Below, piece after piece: positions 1 through 11,194 of a DNA stretch of 64,000 nt. The notes under the pieces were generated by a model. It saw only the letters and a program-made list of their open reading frames with translations, made no database searches and was not told where the DNA came from. Positions within the stretch are counted from its first letter, which is position 1. The number at the start of each line of letters is the position of its first letter. This DNA comes from Drosophila persimilis (lineage: Eukaryota > Arthropoda > Insecta > Diptera > Drosophilidae), in contig NW_020825366.1 of assembly GCF_003286085.1 (NCBI RefSeq), positions 434,001 to 498,000 of the forward strand, in the 5' to 3' direction. The translations under genes were made by a program, and so were the position numbers.

Positions 1-934
1 TGACAATTGATTATCGGTTTCGTAATCGACTTTCAAATCAGCATCAGTTGCCGCCACACCCCACCACTACGGCCTAAATTGAGCCAAAAATGCTAGTCTT
101 CGCATAAATCAACTACGCCCCCTATAAACTGCCCGCCCACATGTACAAGTTACATTCCTAGTCGTCTGCCCTCCCATCCTTGACAACAGAGCAGCCAATA
201 CAAAAAGCACAGAGAAACATTAGACATGAGCCATTTGCCGACAACAACACACACAGCCACTAATGCAAACAGCCATTGCAAATTTTCATTGCCTACTTGT
301 CGGTGCTGCTGCCCTCGGAACACTTTCATCTCACTCAATATTGGGGTGAGTGAAAGTGGAACCGGGGGTGAGAGCACCGGTAAATGACGATCGGCGATCG
401 GGCACTTCGAGTGGAGAGCATGGGAGTTGGCGGACATATGAGAGTTCCACCATGAACCTCGTCCAGGCCACTCTCATCTCGTCCGCCCGCTCGAGAGGTC
501 GCGATCATCGGACGTGCCATCACCGTTTTCGTGTCGTTTTGCCGTGTCGCCATCTCCGTGCCCTGTTTTCTTTTTGTGCTGTCTGTCGTGTGCCGTGCCG
601 TGCTGTGCCGTGCCCCCGCTGACATGACAAAAAGTCCCTTCCCCCCACCGCCACTACTACTACCGACAAGCTTTCTGCTCCCCAATAAATGTGATTAATT
701 TTAAACGCCAATAAATAACATTAACTTGTAAAAACACAAAAAGTTTAAACACAAACCTAATGATAAACACAAACCTAATGAGAAACACAAACCTAACTAG
801 AGAAAACTGTGTAAAGAGACAGAAAGTGCCAATAAATACATTAAACACAAACACACACACACACAAGAGACTTTTTAATAAAATAAAGAGAACAAACAGA
901 CAGCAAATCGCCAACACACAAACCAACAACAACT
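1..934 (+). other. Leader of unit A
   Basis: Non-coding. Positions 1-160 have no counterpart in the other units, so this copy lacks the palindrome-TATA motif found in B, C and D. From ~170 on it matches the B and C leaders. It holds a degenerate GTGCC pentamer run (~585-615), three imperfect 18-19-bp repeats containing CACAAACCTAA (~741-800) and a short CA run (~848-866). No supported ORF. Confidence 0.6.
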
Positions 935-3363
935 ATGACGAGAGGAATGGCCAGACGAGGGTCGAATAGACGCCACAGCGACGGCGGCAGAGCGGCCCGC
1001 AGAGGCGCCCTAGCAGCAGCAGCAGCAGCAGCCAACAACACCAACACCAACACAGCCAATAGCAGCAGCAGCAGCAGAGCCCTCGGCGCAGGCGCCAACA
1101 CCAACACCAACGCCCCAGCCAATGCAGAGCGCCGACGCCACAGTCACCCATCGAGTGAGTACCCAGCCATTGCCATGGCCGACATATCCACGGCCACAGC
1201 CACTCCCCCCTCGAGCCCCATCAAATTAACAGCAACAGCAGCGCCAATACAAACCGCTAACCCCGCAACCCCGCCAAATTCCAAAAACCCGCCAAGAAAA
1301 AAGGGAAAGGCCGATAGGACGCCGCTCTCGCTGCCGCTTTTCCCGCCTCTCACGCTCTCGAACATTCAAAACCGTTCGAGAGTAACGGGAGAGGGAGAAG
1401 TCGGAGGAGAGCCGGCAAGCCGACGCGCAGGAGCAGAGCGCCAAAACGGCCAACGGGCAACCACACACACACACACGAACGGATCGAACTCGTTGCGAAT
1501 CGAACTTGGTTCGAGTTCGAGCAACGGGTCGATCCAAGCCATAGCCCAGCCAGCACCTACACAAAGACAAACAGCAACAACTACACAACCACAACCACAA
1601 CCAATCCCACCAACACCGAAACGACGCCGCGCCCTCATCGACAGTGGGAGTGACGATGAGGATGAGGCTGAGAGGAAGCAGGCCAGACGACGGGGCCGCC
1701 ATCACCACCATCACCAGCAGCGACCGCCAATCAAGAGGCCTATTAAAAAGAGGCAAACCATGGAGGAGCTGGAGGCCATTGTCCAGGAGCAGCTGAGGCA
1801 GCACGAGCTGCGGCAGCAACAGCAAAAGCAGCAGAAACGGACAACAAAAACCGCCAACACCAACACAGTTGCCGCTCCTGCCTCTCTGCCGCAATCTGCA
1901 CAGCCAACACATGCCCCTGCCTCTGCCTCTGCCACTACTAATACTAATACTGACAATATCAATGCAAATAATGACGCCAACGCAATTACAAAGACAAACA
2001 CCAACACCGTCACCGCCACTAACACCAGCACCATCGCCATAACCAACACCAACACAACTACTGCCACTCCCAATACACACACCCTTGCCATTGCCAATGA
2101 CATCCGGCACGGCGAGTTCGGGCATCAGCCTGTGGAGGACAGAGGATTGAGGATCCTCATCCGAGGTCTTCCCCATTCCACGCCCTCTGACTGGTTCCGG
2201 GACTGCATGCAGGTCGAGGGGTACACGGTCCGGTATACTCGGGCGATCACCGATCGATTCGATCGCAGCCGTCAATACAACCTCTTCGAGGCTGAGATTG
2301 CCCCAAACCGGACCGCGGCCAATACGAGGTGTTGAAGCTGCGACGCCTGGGTGGGAGGCCCGTCACGGTTGAGAGACTTGGAGTCTCCCGTGACCCTGCC
2401 CAGTGCCATCGATGTCAGGTGTTTGGCCACACCCGCGCATATTGTAGACGCGCTGCTGTCTGCATGAAATGCGCGGGCGGGCACCTGACGACGGAGTGCA
2501 GCAAGCCAAGGGCCGTCAATCCTAAATGCGCCAACTGCCAGGGCCAGCACATCAGCGCCTACAAGGGCTGCAGCGCCAGGCAGCGGCTCCTGGCCCACAG
2601 GGTCGCCAGGGAGGAGGAGCATCGACGGCAGCAGCAGCAGCCTCAGCCACTACGGCAGCAGCCACAGCCAATGCAACAGCCAATTCAGCAGCAACAGCCA
2701 GCACATCGTCTCCAGCAGCCACCACAACGTCACCAGCAGCCACTACAGCGACAGTTGCAGCAGCAGCAGCCACCCACACAGCCACTCCACACACAGCCGC
2801 AGCAGCAACGCCAGCGCGGTCTGGGTCGGCAGCATCGGCAACAGCTACAGCATCGCAACCAACATCCCCAGCCATTGGCCGAGGGGCGCCAATACCAGAG
2901 GGTCCAGCCGATGCAGCCGATCCCAGATCGTGCTCCGACGCCACGCCAACCCCAGATACAGCAGCAGCCAGGCGCCCAGTGCGATGGCAGCTGTGCCCAT
3001 AAACTGAAAAGAGATGCCAAAAGAATTATAGAGCTGGAGGAAAAACTGACAGCAATACTGACGAAACTGTCAAACCTGCTGCAGGCAAGGGACGAGAGCA
3101 CGGGAGGAGTGCCGCCACTACAGACAACAACAGCAGCAGCAGCATCCACACAGCCATCACCAAGACCAGCACCAAATACGCACCATGACGCCGCAGCCAT
3201 ATCGGACTCCGAATCCGATATGGACTGCGAAGCAATTGACGACGATGATGACGACGAATGGACCGACCACGACCCATTTGACGCGCTGGATGGCCTGGGC
3301 GAAATATGGAGGGCACAAATCGCCAGCGCACGCGAAAGCATGCTATCGGGCGGTGCCTATTGA
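935..3363 (+). pseudogene. gag: Gag of unit A, one frameshift
   Basis: Nucleic-acid-binding structural protein of a non-LTR element. The N-terminal ~370 residues are low complexity (poly-A, NT repeats, Q- and H-runs, an acidic-basic patch). They are followed by a jockey-type Gag domain (RILIRGLP... motif) and three zinc knuckles at about 2404-2560, a C-x2-C-x4-H-x4-C followed by two variants. A Q/P-rich stretch and an acidic C-terminus with a D run complete it. The frame breaks in a C run at 2301-2304, where units C and D have one more C, so the protein stops at 2335 and the distal half is open in another frame to 3363. ATG 935 is unique to this copy; ATG 1175, in frame with a strong Kozak context, is conserved in B and C and may be the ancestral start. 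Confidence 0.8.
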
Positions 3364-3520
3364 TGTGCCCAATCGTCGTTCCCGAGACAGCCACTGCAAC
3401 AAAGGAAAAGACGTCAATACGGACAACAAAGAAAGACTGCCAAAACACACGAAATTACACGTACCTGCCAATCACCAGACAGAGCTGATCACCAAGAAGC
3501 TGCCTCGCCATCAACAATGA
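3185..3520 (+). other. 111-codon ORF overlapping the Gag 3' end
   Basis: ATG-started ORF in a different frame from Gag. It starts inside the acidic C-terminal region and runs ~157 nt past the Gag stop. The same ORF is present in unit D (63256-63591), in unit B (merged into a longer ORF ending 8349) and, with a changed C-terminus, in unit C (52045-52410). Product would be basic and T/K/H-rich with no recognised domain. It may simply reflect constraint on Gag and close relatedness of the copies. Confidence 0.25.
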
Positions 3521-3896
3521 CAATTTCCTGCCAAAGGGACGGAAAAGGAGGCCTCTTTTGATGACGCTGCCACCACACCATGGCCGTGACGTCACGCCAC
3601 TCTCAACCAACAGCTGCCATTCCAAACGACGACGCAGATGCTGGCGCCTGTTGCCGCACCACTGGGTCGCACCCGTCTCTCATGCCAATTATGTGAGGGC
3701 GCCAAATCCTGCAAAAGAAGGAGAAACAGGAGGGAGAAGCAGACTGCCAATAAAAACACAAATACTCGCCTGCAAAAGTCTCTCACGCCAACACCAACCA
3801 GACAAGGGTCGCCAGCAACAACATCCAAACGCCGACAGTACCTGCAAATAAAGACAAACGTAAATCGAACGCCAAAAACAAACACCTCATCTGGAT
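3364..3896 (+). other. 3' UTR of unit A, proximal part
   Basis: A/C-rich sequence after the Gag stop, without RT or endonuclease similarity in any frame. It includes a ~170-bp stretch (about 3552-3710) that is present in unit D and missing from unit B. Confidence 0.6.
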
Positions 3897-4228
3897 GGCC
3901 GGACCAACAGCCATCCAAAACGCCATTATAAACTGACGACGAACGTGGCCGAGGAGGCCAGGCCAATCCAACTGACAGCGCATCCTGGTGGCCGGACCAG
4001 CAGCCACTCGGATGCGGCCAACAATTAAAATCGACAACGCATCCTGGTGGCCGGACCAGCAGCCACTTGGATGCGGCCAATAACATGATTCGTTGGCAAC
4101 ACACTTCGATGCCAATCGCCAACACACTGGACAATGCATCTCGGGTGGCCGGACCAGTGCCACTCGATTGGATGCGCCATCTCCACCTGACAGATGCAAC
4201 GTGGGCGGCCGGACTAGAGCCGCTCGCC
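3897..4228 (+). repeat. GGCCGGAC minisatellite in the 3' UTR, unit A
   Basis: Five GGCCGGAC cores start at 3897, 3990, 4049, 4147 and 4207. Most lie in a longer repeat of the form GGTGGCCGGACCAGCAGCCA. Spacings of 93, 59, 98 and 60 bp imply a higher-order period near 155 bp. The same block is found in units B and C and starts in D. Confidence 0.8.
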
Positions 4229-4684
4229 ATCTCCAACTTATGCCCACGATGCACGCCAACACCAGCCAGCCAATAAACAACACACAGGGAGACAACAGAG
4301 CCGGCCGTTATACAGCGTAATGTTCGCATTGCGTTTGTTATGCCCGCCGGTGCTCCGTTGTTGTTTGTCCTCCTGTTAGAAATAAAATAAATTGTAATTA
4401 ATATGTTTATATGTGTGTAAATGTATGTCAATTATCGTTTATTTATGTACCTTGTCTGCATCAATGTTTTTGTTGTAGATGTCAATCCTGTTGTTTCTGT
4501 AGTTTTTGCATGTCCGTAGATAGTTTGTCCATAGTTTTAGTTACTTGCCTGTGATATTAGAAATAAGTTTTTGTAAATTAATGTAGTTTTTCTGTAGTTA
4601 ATTGTATATTATTAGTAGTTTTCTGATTAGTTTTATTACCTTTTTCCTCTTCTTCCCCACCTATCTGCCATTCCCATTTTCCCC
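4229..4684 (+). other. T-rich tail of unit A with polyadenylation signal
   Basis: Composition flips near 4320 from A/C-rich to T-rich. AATAAA lies at 4381-4386. The stretch ends in a T/C-rich run and then continues directly into the A/C-rich start of the next unit, with no oligo(A) tract or other scar at the phase boundary. No ORF supported. Confidence 0.6.
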
Positions 4685-4996
4685 TTGACATGTGGTATCA
4701 CAAAAAATACCACGCAAATACCAGACCATTGACCGATAACACACCAAAAAGCCAACTCAAATTCAAATTGCATTTATCAATGCTAGTGTGTTATCGGTCG
4801 CCAACTTCGGCAATTTATGCCCAGCCAATTCCACACTCACCCCCCCACCCACTTCAATCGCAACTAAAGATCAAATGAGGCTGAGCAGGATCAAAATACA
4901 CACTGCCAACCTTCGCCACTCTGCCAAACGCCCCAACAAAGCCATTACAACCGCCCACAAGATGCTATGCGGTCGTCTCTTCGGAGCTACTCGCGC

Positions 4997-5024
4997 CCGG
5001 ATCGTAAGATCCGGAAGTATAAAG
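4997..5024 (+). promoter_or_regulatory. Candidate promoter: inverted repeat plus TATA box, unit B
   Basis: A perfect inverted repeat, CCGGATC-GTAA-GATCCGG (4997-5014), is followed three bases later by TATAAAG (5018-5024). It lies between the tail of one unit and the Gag leader of the next and is identical in units C and D. A start ~30 bp downstream would place the RNA 5' end near 5050. Promoter activity is inference. Confidence 0.4.
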
Positions 5025-5049
5025 TATCCGGGCGGTTATACGGGAGCAG

Positions 5050-6016
5050 GCACTTATCCCCTTCCCATCCCATCCCCTTACAACAGAGCAGCCAACATTC
5101 ACACAGCACAAAGAACATGAGACATGAGCCATTTACCAACAACAACACACACACAGCCACTAATGCAAACAGCCATTGCAAATTTTCATTGCCTACTTGT
5201 CGGTGCTGCTGCCCTCGGAACACTTTCATCTCACTCAATATTGGGGTGAGTGAAAGTGGAACCGGGGGTGAGAGCACCGGTAAATGACGATCGGCGATCG
5301 GACCCTTTCGAGTGGAGAGTATGGGATTTGGCGAACATATGAGTGTTCCACCATGAACCTCGTCCAGGCCACTCTCATCTCGTCCGCCCGCTCGAGAGGT
5401 CGCGATCGTCGGACGTGCCATCACCGTTTTTCGTGTCGTTTTGCCGTGTCGCCATTTCCGTTGTCTTGCTGTTGTGCCCTGTTTTATTTTTGTGCTGTCT
5501 GTCGTGTGCCGTGCCGTGCTGTGCCGTGCCCCCGCTGACATGACAAAAAGTCCCTTCCCCCCCACCACCACCGCCAATACTACCGACAAACTTTCTGCTC
5601 CCCAATAAATGTGATTAAATTTAAACGCCAACAAATAACATAAATGTTTAAAACACAAACACAAACCTAATGATAAACACAAACCTAACTAGAGAAAACT
5701 GTGTAAAGAGACAGAAAGTGCCAATAAATACATTAAACACAAACACACACATAAGAGACTTTTTAATAGGGGAAAAGAGCAACAAACAGACAGCAAATCG
5801 CCAACACACAATCGCCACAGCGACGGCGGCAGAGCGGCCCGCAGAGGCGCACTAGCAGCAGCAGCAGCAGCCAAATACACCAACACCAACACCGCCAATA
5901 GCAGTAGCAGCAGCAGCAGAGCCCTCGGCGCAAGCGCCAACACCAACACAAACGCCCCAGCCAATGCAGAGCGCCGACGCCACAGTCACCCAGTGAGTGA
6001 GTACCCAGCCATTCCC
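5050..6016 (+). other. Leader of unit B
   Basis: Non-coding leader between the candidate promoter and Gag, with the same GTGCC and CACAAACCTAA repeats as unit A. The ATG used by unit A's long ORF is deleted here, and an in-frame TGA lies just upstream of the conserved ATG 6017. Confidence 0.55.
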
Positions 6017-8192
6017 ATGGCCGACATATCCACGGCCACAGCCACTCCCCCCTCGAGCCCCATCAAAACAGCAGCGCCAATACCAAAAATACCAACTGCA
6101 AGTCCCGCAACCCCGCCAAATTCCAAAAACCCGCCAAACAAAAAGGGAAAGGCCGATAGGACGCCGCTCTCGCTGCCGCTTTTGCCGCCTCTCACGCTCT
6201 CGAACATTCAAAACCGTTCGAGTGTAACGGGAGAGGGAGAAGTCGGAGGAGAGCTGGCAAGCCGACGCGCAGGAGCAGAGCGCCAAAACGGCCAACGGGC
6301 AGCCACACACACACACACGAACGGATCGAACCTGTTGCGTGTCGAACTTGGTTCGAGTTCGAGCAACGGGTCGATCCAAGCCATAGCCCAGCCAGCACCT
6401 ACACAAAGACAAACAGCAACAACTACACAACCACAACCACAACCAATCCCACCAACACCGAAACGACGCCGCGCCCTCATCGACAATGGGAGTGACGATG
6501 AGGATGAGGCTGAGAGGAAGCAGGCCAGAAGACGGGGCCGCCATCACCACCATCACCAGCAGCGACCGCCAATCAAGAGGCCTATTAAAAAGAGGCAAAC
6601 CATGGAGGAGCTGGAGGAGCTGCTGAGGCAGCACGAGCTGCGGCAGCAACAGCAAAAGCAACAGAAACGGACAACAAAAACCGCCAACACCAACACAGTT
6701 GCCGCTCCTGCCTCTCTGCCGCAATCTGCACAGCCAACACATGCCCCTGCCTCTGCCTCTGCCACTACTAATACTAATACTGACAATATCAATGCAAATA
6801 ATGACGCCAACGCAATTACAAAGACAAACACCAACACCGTCACCGCCACTAACACCAGCACCATCGCCATAACCAACACCAACACAACTACTGCCACTCC
6901 CAATACACACACCCTTGCCATTGCCAATGACATCCGGCACGGCGAGTTCGGGCATCTGCCTGTGGAGGACATAGGATTGAGGATCCTCATCCGAGGTCTT
7001 CCCCATTCCACGCCCTCTGACTGGTTCCGGGACTGCATGCAGGTCGAGGGGTACACGGTCCGGTATACTCGGGCGATCACCGATCGATTCGATCGCAGCC
7101 GTCAATACAACCTCTTCGAGGCTGAGATTGCCCCAAACCGGACCGCGGCCAATACGAGGTGTTGAAGCTGCGACGCCTGGGTGGGAGGCCCGTCACGGTT
7201 GAGAGACTTGGAGTCTCCCGTGACCCTGCCCAGTGCCATCGATGTCAGGTGCTTGGCCACACCCGCGCATATTGTAGACGCGCTGCTGTCTGCATGAAAT
7301 GCGCGGGCGGGCACCTGACGACGGAGTGCAGCAAGCCAAGGGCCGTCAATCCTAAATGCGCCAACTGCCAGGGCCAGCACATCAGCGCCTACAAGGGCTG
7401 CAGCGCCAGGCAGCGGCTCCTGGCCCACAGGGTCGCCAGGGAGGAGGAGCATCGACGGCAGCAGCAGCAGCCTCAGCCACTACGGCATCAGCCCCAGCCA
7501 ATGCAACAGCCAATTCAGCAGCAACAGCCAGCACATCGTCTCCAGCAGCCACCACAACGTCACCAGCAGCCACTACAGCGACAGTTGCAGCAGCAGCAGC
7601 CACCCACACAGCCACTCCACACACAGCCGCAGCAGCAACGCCAGCGCGGTCTGGGTCGGCAGCATCGGCAACAGCTACAGCATCGCGACCAACATCCCCA
7701 TCCATTGGCCGAGGGGCGCCAATACCAGAGGGTCCAGCCGATGCAGCCGATCCCAGATCGTGCTCCGACGCCACGCCAACCCCAGATACAGCAGCAGCCA
7801 GGCGCCCAGTGCGATGGCAGCTGTGCCCATAAACTGAAAAGAGATGCCAAAAGAATTATAGAGCTGGAGGAAAAACTGACAGCAATACTGACGAAACTGT
7901 CAAACTGCTGCAGGCAAGGGACGAGAGCACGGGAGGAGTGCCGCCACTACAGACAACAACAGCAGCAGCAGCATCCACACAGCCATCACCAAGACCAGCA
8001 CCAAATACGCACCATGACGCCGCAGCCATATCGGACTCCGAATCCGATATGGACTGCGAAGCAATTGACGACGATGATGACGACGAATGGACCGACCACG
8101 ACCCATTTGACGCGCTGGATGGCCTGGGCGAAATATGGAGGGCACAAATCGCCAGCGCACGCGAAAGCATGCTATCGGGCGGTGCCTATTGA
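6017..8192 (+). pseudogene. gag: Gag of unit B, two frameshifts
   Basis: Same architecture as the unit A Gag: low-complexity NT/Q/H-rich N-terminal half, jockey Gag domain, three zinc knuckles, Q/P-rich stretch, acidic tail. Start chosen at ATG 6017 because it is conserved, has a strong CCCATGG context and an in-frame TGA precedes it. Two breaks: a short C run at 7131-7134, identical to the break in unit A, and loss of one C near 7905 relative to A. After the second break the reading shifts into the overlapping ORF and runs to 8349, while the normal Gag end is at 8192. This copy cannot make full-length Gag without frameshifting. Confidence 0.8.
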
Positions 8193-8578
8193 TGTGCCCA
8201 ATTGTCGTTCCCGAGACAGCCACTGCAACAAAGGAAAAGACGTCAATACGGACAACAAAGAAAGACTGCCAAAACACACGAAATTACACGTACCTGCCAA
8301 TCACCAGACAGAGCTGATCACCAAGAAGCTGCCTCGCCATCAACAATGACAATTTCCTGCCAAAGGGACGGAAAAGGACGACAGCAGATCCTGCAAAAGA
8401 AGGAGAAACAGGAGGGAGAAGCAGACTGCCAATAAAAACACAAATACTCGCCTGCAAAAGTCTCTCACGCCAACACCAACCAGACAAGGGTCGCCAGCAA
8501 CAACATCCAAACGCCGACAGTACCTGCAAATAAAGACAAACGTAAATCGAACGCCAAAAACAAACACCTCATCTGGAT

Positions 8579-8910
8579 TGCCGGACCAACAGCCATCCAA
8601 AACGCCATTAAAAACTGACGACGAACGTGGCCGAGGAGGCCAGGCCAATCCAACTGACAGCGCATCCTGGTGGCCGGACCAGCAGCCACTCGGATGCGGC
8701 CAACAATTAAAATCGACAACGCATCCTGGTGGCCGGACCAGCAGCCACTTGGATGCGGCCAATAACATGATTCGTTGGCAACACACTTCGATGCCAATCG
8801 CCAACACACTGGACAATGCATCTCGGGTGGCCGGACCAGTGCCACTCGATTGGATGCGCCATCTCCACCTGACAGATGCAACGTGGGCGGCCGGACTAGA
8901 TCCGCTCGCC
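8579..8910 (+). repeat. GGCCGGAC minisatellite in the 3' UTR, unit B
   Basis: Counterpart of the unit A block at an offset of 4682 bp. The first core is mutated to TGCCGGAC; the other four are kept (first of these at 8672). Confidence 0.75.
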
Positions 8911-9366
8911 ATCTCCAACTTATGCCCACGATGCACGCCAACACCAGCCAGCCAATAAACAACACACAGGGGGACAACAGAGCCGGCCGTTATACAGCGT
9001 AATGTTCGCATTGCGTTTGTTATGCCCGCCGGTGCTCCGTTGTTGTTTGTCCTCCTGTTAGAAATAAAATAAATTGTAATTAATATGTTTATATGTGTGT
9101 AAATGTATGTCAATTATCGTTTATTTATGTACCTTGTCTGCATCAATGTTTTTGTTGTAGATGTCAATCCTGTTGTTTCTGTAGTTTTTGCATGTCCGTA
9201 GATAGTTTGTCCATAGTTTTAGTTACTTGCCTGTGATATTAGAAATAAGTTTTTGTAAATTAATGTAGTTTTTCTGTAGTTAATTGTATATTATTAGTAG
9301 TTTTCTGATTAGTTTTATTACCTTTTTCCTCTTCTTCCCCACCTATCTGCCATTCCCATTTTCCCC
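8911..9366 (+). other. T-rich tail of unit B
   Basis: Same T-rich segment as in unit A, with AATAAA at 9063-9068. It passes into unit C with exactly the same sequence as the A/B junction. Confidence 0.6.
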
Positions 9367-9678
9367 TTGACATGTGGTATCACAAAAAATACCACGCAAA
9401 TACCAGACCATTGACCGATAACACACCAAAAAGCCAACTCAAATTCAAATTGCATTTATCAATGCTAGTGTGTTATCGGTCGCCAACTTCGGCAATTTAT
9501 GCCCAGCCAATTCCACACCCACCCCCCCACCCACTTCAATCGCAACTAAAGATCAAATGAGGCTGAGCAGGATCAAAATACACACTGCCAACCTTCGCCA
9601 CTCTGCCAAACGCCCCAACAAAGCCATTACAACCGCCCACAAGATGCTATGCGGTCGTCTCTTCGGAGCTACTCGCGC

Positions 9679-9706
9679 CCGGATCGTAAGATCCGGAAGT
9701 ATAAAG
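9679..9706 (+). promoter_or_regulatory. Candidate promoter: inverted repeat plus TATA box, unit C
   Basis: Same 18-bp inverted repeat (9679-9696) and TATAAAG (9700-9706) as in unit B. Confidence 0.4.
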
Positions 9707-10621
9707 TATCCGGGCGGTTATACGGGAGCAGGCACTTATCCCCTTCCCATCCCATCCCCTTACAACAGAGCAGCCAACATTCACACAGCACAAAGAACAT
9801 GAGACATGAGCCATTTACCAACAACAACACACACACAGCCACTAATGCAAACAGCCATTGCAAATTTTCATTGCCTACTTGTCGGTGCTGCTGCCCTCGG
9901 AACACTTTCATCTCACTCAATATTGGGGTGAGTGAAAGTGGAACCGGGGGTGAGAGCACCGGTAAATGACGATCGGCGATCGGACCCTTTCGAGTGGAGA
10001 GTATGGGAGTAGGCGAACATATGAGTGTTCCACCATGAACCTCGCCCAGGCCACTCTCATCTCGTCCGCCCGCTCGAGAGGTCGCGATCGTCGGACGTGC
10101 CATCACCGTTTTTCGTGTCGTTTTGCCGTGTCGCCATTTCCGTTGTCTTGCTGTTGTGCCCTGTTTTATTTTTGTGCTGTCTGTCGTGTGCCGTGCCGTG
10201 CTGTGCCGTGCCCCCGCTGACATGACAAAAAGTCCCTTCCCCCCCACCACCACCGCCAATACTACCGACAAACTTTCTGCTCCCCAATAAATGTGATTAA
10301 ATTTAAACGCCAACAAATAACATAAATGTTTAAAACACAAACACAAACCTAATGATAAACACAAACCTAACTAGAGAAAACTGTGTAAAGAGACAGAAAG
10401 TGCCAATAAATACATTAAACACAAACACACACATAAGAGACTTTTTAATAGGGGAAAAGAGCAACAAACAGACAGCAAATCGCCAACACACAATCGCCAC
10501 AGCGACGGCGGCAGAGCGGCCCGCAGAGGCGCACTAGCAGCAGCAGCAGCAGCCAAATACACCAACACCAACACCGCCAATAGCAGTAGCAGCAGCAGCA
10601 GAGCCCTCGGCGCAAGCGCCA
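9707..10621 (+). other. Leader of unit C up to the copia-like insertion
   Basis: Nearly identical to the unit B leader. It ends at the CGCCA target site used by the copia-like element, upstream of the Gag start. Confidence 0.55.
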
Positions 10622-10870
10622 TATTGGTAGACTAGCTATGACAATTAGTAAACGGAAGACAGTACCAAGTTATGTTTTTCTTTAAAGATTATTTATGTAT
10701 TTCTTGATTACTTTTTCTGCAACACCGGTCCACACACTTGAGATCACAAAAAAAAAAGAGAGGGTCGACACTTCAAGTGTGACCAGACTAACTTATAATA
10801 ATAATACCTAACATATCGATCATATTATTTAATGTTATTATTTGAATGTGGGAATAGGCGTATTCCAACA
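10622..10870 (-). repeat. 3' LTR of copia-like element
   Basis: 249 bp, matching 15531-15779 with about two substitutions. It starts with TGTTGG and ends CCAATA on the element strand. Confidence 0.95.
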
Positions 10871-10881
10871 CGCCCCCCTCA
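10871..10881 (-). other. Polypurine tract of copia-like element
   Basis: GAGGGGGGCG on the element strand, directly next to the 3' LTR; primes plus-strand DNA synthesis. Confidence 0.8.
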
Positions 10882-11194
10882 AAAATAACATTAATTATCA
10901 AAATCATAAAAATAAAAAATATAAAAAAAGTTTTCATCATTAAATCAAAAAGGTAACATTCAATTGTTATTCTAATGTGGTTGGTGTGCATTCTGGGAAG
11001 TGTTATGTGATCTAGCATTTGCTCTAAGGATACGGGGAAAACCCAGAAAAACCCGATTAACATAAAATTAAATTACTTTAACAATTCATTGGTTCTTTTG
11101 GTTCAAATAAAAAAAATAAAAATAAAATTAAATATGAATTAATGTAATAAATTCGTTAATAAAGCTTCATGTTCATGTTTTCATTAAATTGGAA

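Larger units (their letters stand above)
1..4684 (+). mobile_element. HeT-A-like gag-only element, unit A
   Basis: First of four head-to-tail copies of a jockey-clade non-LTR element that encodes Gag but no endonuclease or reverse transcriptase. From about position 170 it aligns with units B-D; the first ~160 bp differ from all of them. Order: leader, Gag, A/C-rich 3' UTR, T-rich tail. Gag-only coding, head-to-tail orientation and a G-poor sense strand are known for Drosophila HeT-A telomeric elements; calling this HeT-A-like is inference, and a non-telomeric jockey relative is the alternative. The right edge is set by the exact 4682-bp period shared with unit B, so it is a repeat phase and not a proven retrotransposition end. 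Confidence 0.7.
4685..9366 (+). mobile_element. HeT-A-like gag-only element, unit B
   Basis: Complete repeat unit of 4682 bp. Near-identical to unit A over Gag and the 3' UTR but without the ~48 bp around A's ATG 935 and without ~170 bp of the 3' UTR. Shares with unit C the leader deletion and the palindrome-TATA motif. Entirely unoccupied by other elements, so it serves as the reference unit for the array. Confidence 0.7.

Noticed and set aside
1226..2275. Long antisense ORFs over Gag (349-417 codons, C/V/G-rich)
   Set aside because: Arise from A/C-rich, stop-poor composition on the opposite strand; no domain and not independent of Gag.
2526..3002. 158-codon A/T/S-rich ORF overlapping the Q/P-rich Gag region (also 7356-7832, 62573-63085)
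   Set aside because: Shadow of the CAG/CCA repeats that encode poly-Q in the Gag frame; all frames stay open in such sequence.
3592..4431. Antisense ORF over the 3' UTR (279 codons), repeated in B, C and D
   Set aside because: Encodes the minisatellite complement; length varies with indels and no domain is seen. An antisense transcript is possible but not supported here.
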